Assembly (NCBI GenBank): GCA_904502075.1
Contig: CAJGDL010000107.1
Span: 1-5,448 of the forward strand
Length of the DNA: 5,448 nt
DNA from: an uncultured Alistipes sp.
GTDB lineage: Bacteria > Bacteroidota > Bacteroidia > Bacteroidales > Rikenellaceae
Direction of reading: 5' to 3'
This document shows, piece after piece, positions 4,285-5,448 of this stretch (position 1 is its first letter; every line of letters starts with the position of its first letter). The notes below the pieces were generated by a model. That model searched no databases and was not told where the DNA came from. It was given only the letters and a program-made list of their open reading frames with translations. The position numbers were made by a program, and so were the translations under genes.

Positions 4285-5448
4285 ATGAAAAAGTTACGAA
4301 TTGTAGAGTTGCTCGCCTCGAAGGAGGTCGATTGCGACGTAGTGGTCAAGGGTTGGGTTCGCACCAAGCGTGGGAACAAGAATGTGGCCTTCATTGCACT
4401 CAACGACGGTTCGTGTGTGCAGAACATCCAGGTGGTAGTCGATCTGCAGAAGATCGATGCCGAGACCCTGAAGCCCATCACCACGGGAGCCTGCTTGCGC
4501 GTAGACGGTAAGTTGGTCGCCTCGCAGGGTGCCGGCCAGGGTGTCGAGGTGCAGGCCGAGAAGATCGAGATCTATGGCACGGCCGATCCCGAGACCTACC
4601 CCTTGCAGAAGAAGGGCCACTCGCTGGAGTTCCTGCGTGAGATCGCCTACCTGCGTCCCCGTACCAATACGTTTGGTGCCGTGTTGCGCATCCGTCACGC
4701 CATGGCCTATGCCATCCACGAGTATTTCCACAACCACGGCTTCTACTACTTCCACACCCCCATCATCACGGGTTCGGATTGCGAGGGTGCCGGTGCCATG
4801 TTCACCGTTACGACCATGGATCTGAATAATGTGCCCAAGAACGAGGAGGGTCAGGTAGACTATACGCAGGACTTCTTTGGCAAGCCCTGCAACCTCACCG
4901 TGTCGGGTCAGTTGGAGGGTGAGCTGGGTGCCCTTTCGCTGGGTCGCATCTATACCTTCGGCCCCACCTTCCGTGCCGAGAACTCGAACACCGTACGCCA
5001 CGCTTCGGAGTTCTGGATGATCGAGCCCGAGGCCGCCTTCTATGAGTTGGAGGATAACATGGATTTGGCCGAGGATTTTATCAAGTATTTGGTACGCTAT
5101 GCCCTCGAGCACTGCCGCGAGGATCTCGAGTTCATGAATAAGATGTGGGATCCCGAGCTGTTGGATCGCCTGAACTTTGTGGTGGAGAACGACTTCAAGC
5201 GTCTGGACTACACCGAGGGTATCGAGATCCTGAAGGCCTCGGGCCGCAAGTTCGAATTCCCCTGCAATTGGGGCGATGACCTGCAGTCGGAGCACGAGCG
5301 CTACCTTGTGGAGGAGCACTTCAAGCGTCCGGTCATCCTGATCAACTATCCCAAGCAGATCAAGGCCTTCTACATGAAGCAGAACGAGGATGGTAAGACC
5401 GTACGCGCCATGGATGTCTTGTTCCCCAAAATCGGCGAGATTATCGGC
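4285..5448 (+). CDS. asnS: Asparaginyl-tRNA synthetase (partial at the window edge)
   Basis: AsnRS charges tRNA-Asn with asparagine using ATP, in the cytoplasm, as a class IIb homodimer. The window shows 388 residues of about 465. The N-terminal OB-fold anticodon-binding domain spans about 18-100 (VKGWVRTKRGNKNVAFIALN, DGSCVQNIQVVV). The catalytic domain starts near 115, with the motif 1 region AYAIHEYFHNHGFYYFHTPI and the AsnRS-typical ITGSDCEGAGAMF (161-173). Motif 2 is FGPTFRAENSNTVRHASEFW (225-244), running on to MIEPE; HASEFWMIEPE supports Asn rather than Asp specificity. The large insertion of bacterial AsnRS (about 180-200, DYTQDFFGK) is present. Sequence stops at GEIIG, just before the motif 3 arginine. 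The ATG at 4285 gives MKKLRIVELL directly before the OB-fold, and A-rich sequence precedes it. Codon use is strongly biased, as expected of a highly expressed gene. Confidence 0.97.
   Translation, partial: MKKLRIVELLASKEVDCDVVVKGWVRTKRGNKNVAFIALNDGSCVQNIQVVVDLQKIDAETLKPITTGACLRVDGKLVASQGAGQGVEVQAEKIEIYGTADPETYPLQKKGHSLEFLREIAYLRPRTNTFGAVLRIRHAMAYAIHEYFHNHGFYYFHTPIITGSDCEGAGAMFTVTTMDLNNVPKNEEGQVDYTQDFFGKPCNLTVSGQLEGELGALSLGRIYTFGPTFRAENSNTVRHASEFWMIEPEAAFYELEDNMDLAEDFIKYLVRYALEHCREDLEFMNKMWDPELLDRLNFVVENDFKRLDYTEGIEILKASGRKFEFPCNWGDDLQSEHERYLVEEHFKRPVILINYPKQIKAFYMKQNEDGKTVRAMDVLFPKIGEIIG

Noticed and set aside
4294..5319. 341-codon - strand frame opposite asnS
   Set aside because: It is a shadow produced by the strong codon bias of asnS. 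It has no recognisable domain or start signal, and asnS is unambiguous on the + strand.

Overview
The window looks like a gut-type Bacteroidetes (Bacteroidales) chromosome. The evidence is start regions with no Shine-Dalgarno sequence, promoters of the Bacteroidetes form (TTTG about 20 bp ahead of TAnnTTTG), a TonB-dependent receptor beside a Bacteroidales-style LuxR regulator, and a GH2-like secreted protein. The GC-rich codon use (CGC/CGT arginine, TCG serine, CTC/CTG/TTG leucine) over positions 400-5448 would suit an Alistipes/Rikenellaceae-like host. The genus is an inference, not something the sequence proves.

Layout. Positions 1-394 hold the C-terminal half of a ROK-family sugar kinase/regulator on the + strand. 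It lacks both its N-terminus (window edge) and its last ~30 residues. At about 383-394 it runs head-on into the C-terminal side of a TonB-dependent receptor on the - strand (1669 down to ~383), which lacks most of its barrel. Both genes lose their 3' ends at one point and codon use changes there, so this is a chimeric junction, either an assembly or amplification artefact or a real rearrangement. Upstream of the receptor on the - strand are a LuxR-type regulator with a receiver-like domain (1733-2311), rlmH (2304-2777, overlapping the regulator by 8 bp) and a secreted GH2-like protein (2871-4187). A compact divergent promoter region (4188-4284) separates the last of these from asnS, which runs off the right edge on the + strand (4285-5448, 388 codons seen).

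How it works together. rlmH and the LuxR gene appear translationally coupled. The LuxR gene is followed 63 bp later by the receptor, whose own predicted promoter carries an inverted repeat touching the -33 element, a natural candidate operator for the regulator. The GH2-like protein has lost the residues expected at a GH2 active site and stops where the second half of the barrel should start, so it is probably a non-catalytic binding protein. It and asnS are served by two interleaved promoters arranged with exact mirror symmetry. The receptor and the GH2-like gene both place the start codon 5 nt after the -7 element, which predicts leaderless mRNAs.

I see no RNA gene, CRISPR array, insertion sequence or prophage. 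No gene-free stretch exceeds 300 bases. I found no clear case for a wholly new multi-gene system; the best leads are the GH2-like pseudoenzyme, the promoter architecture and the chimeric junction.
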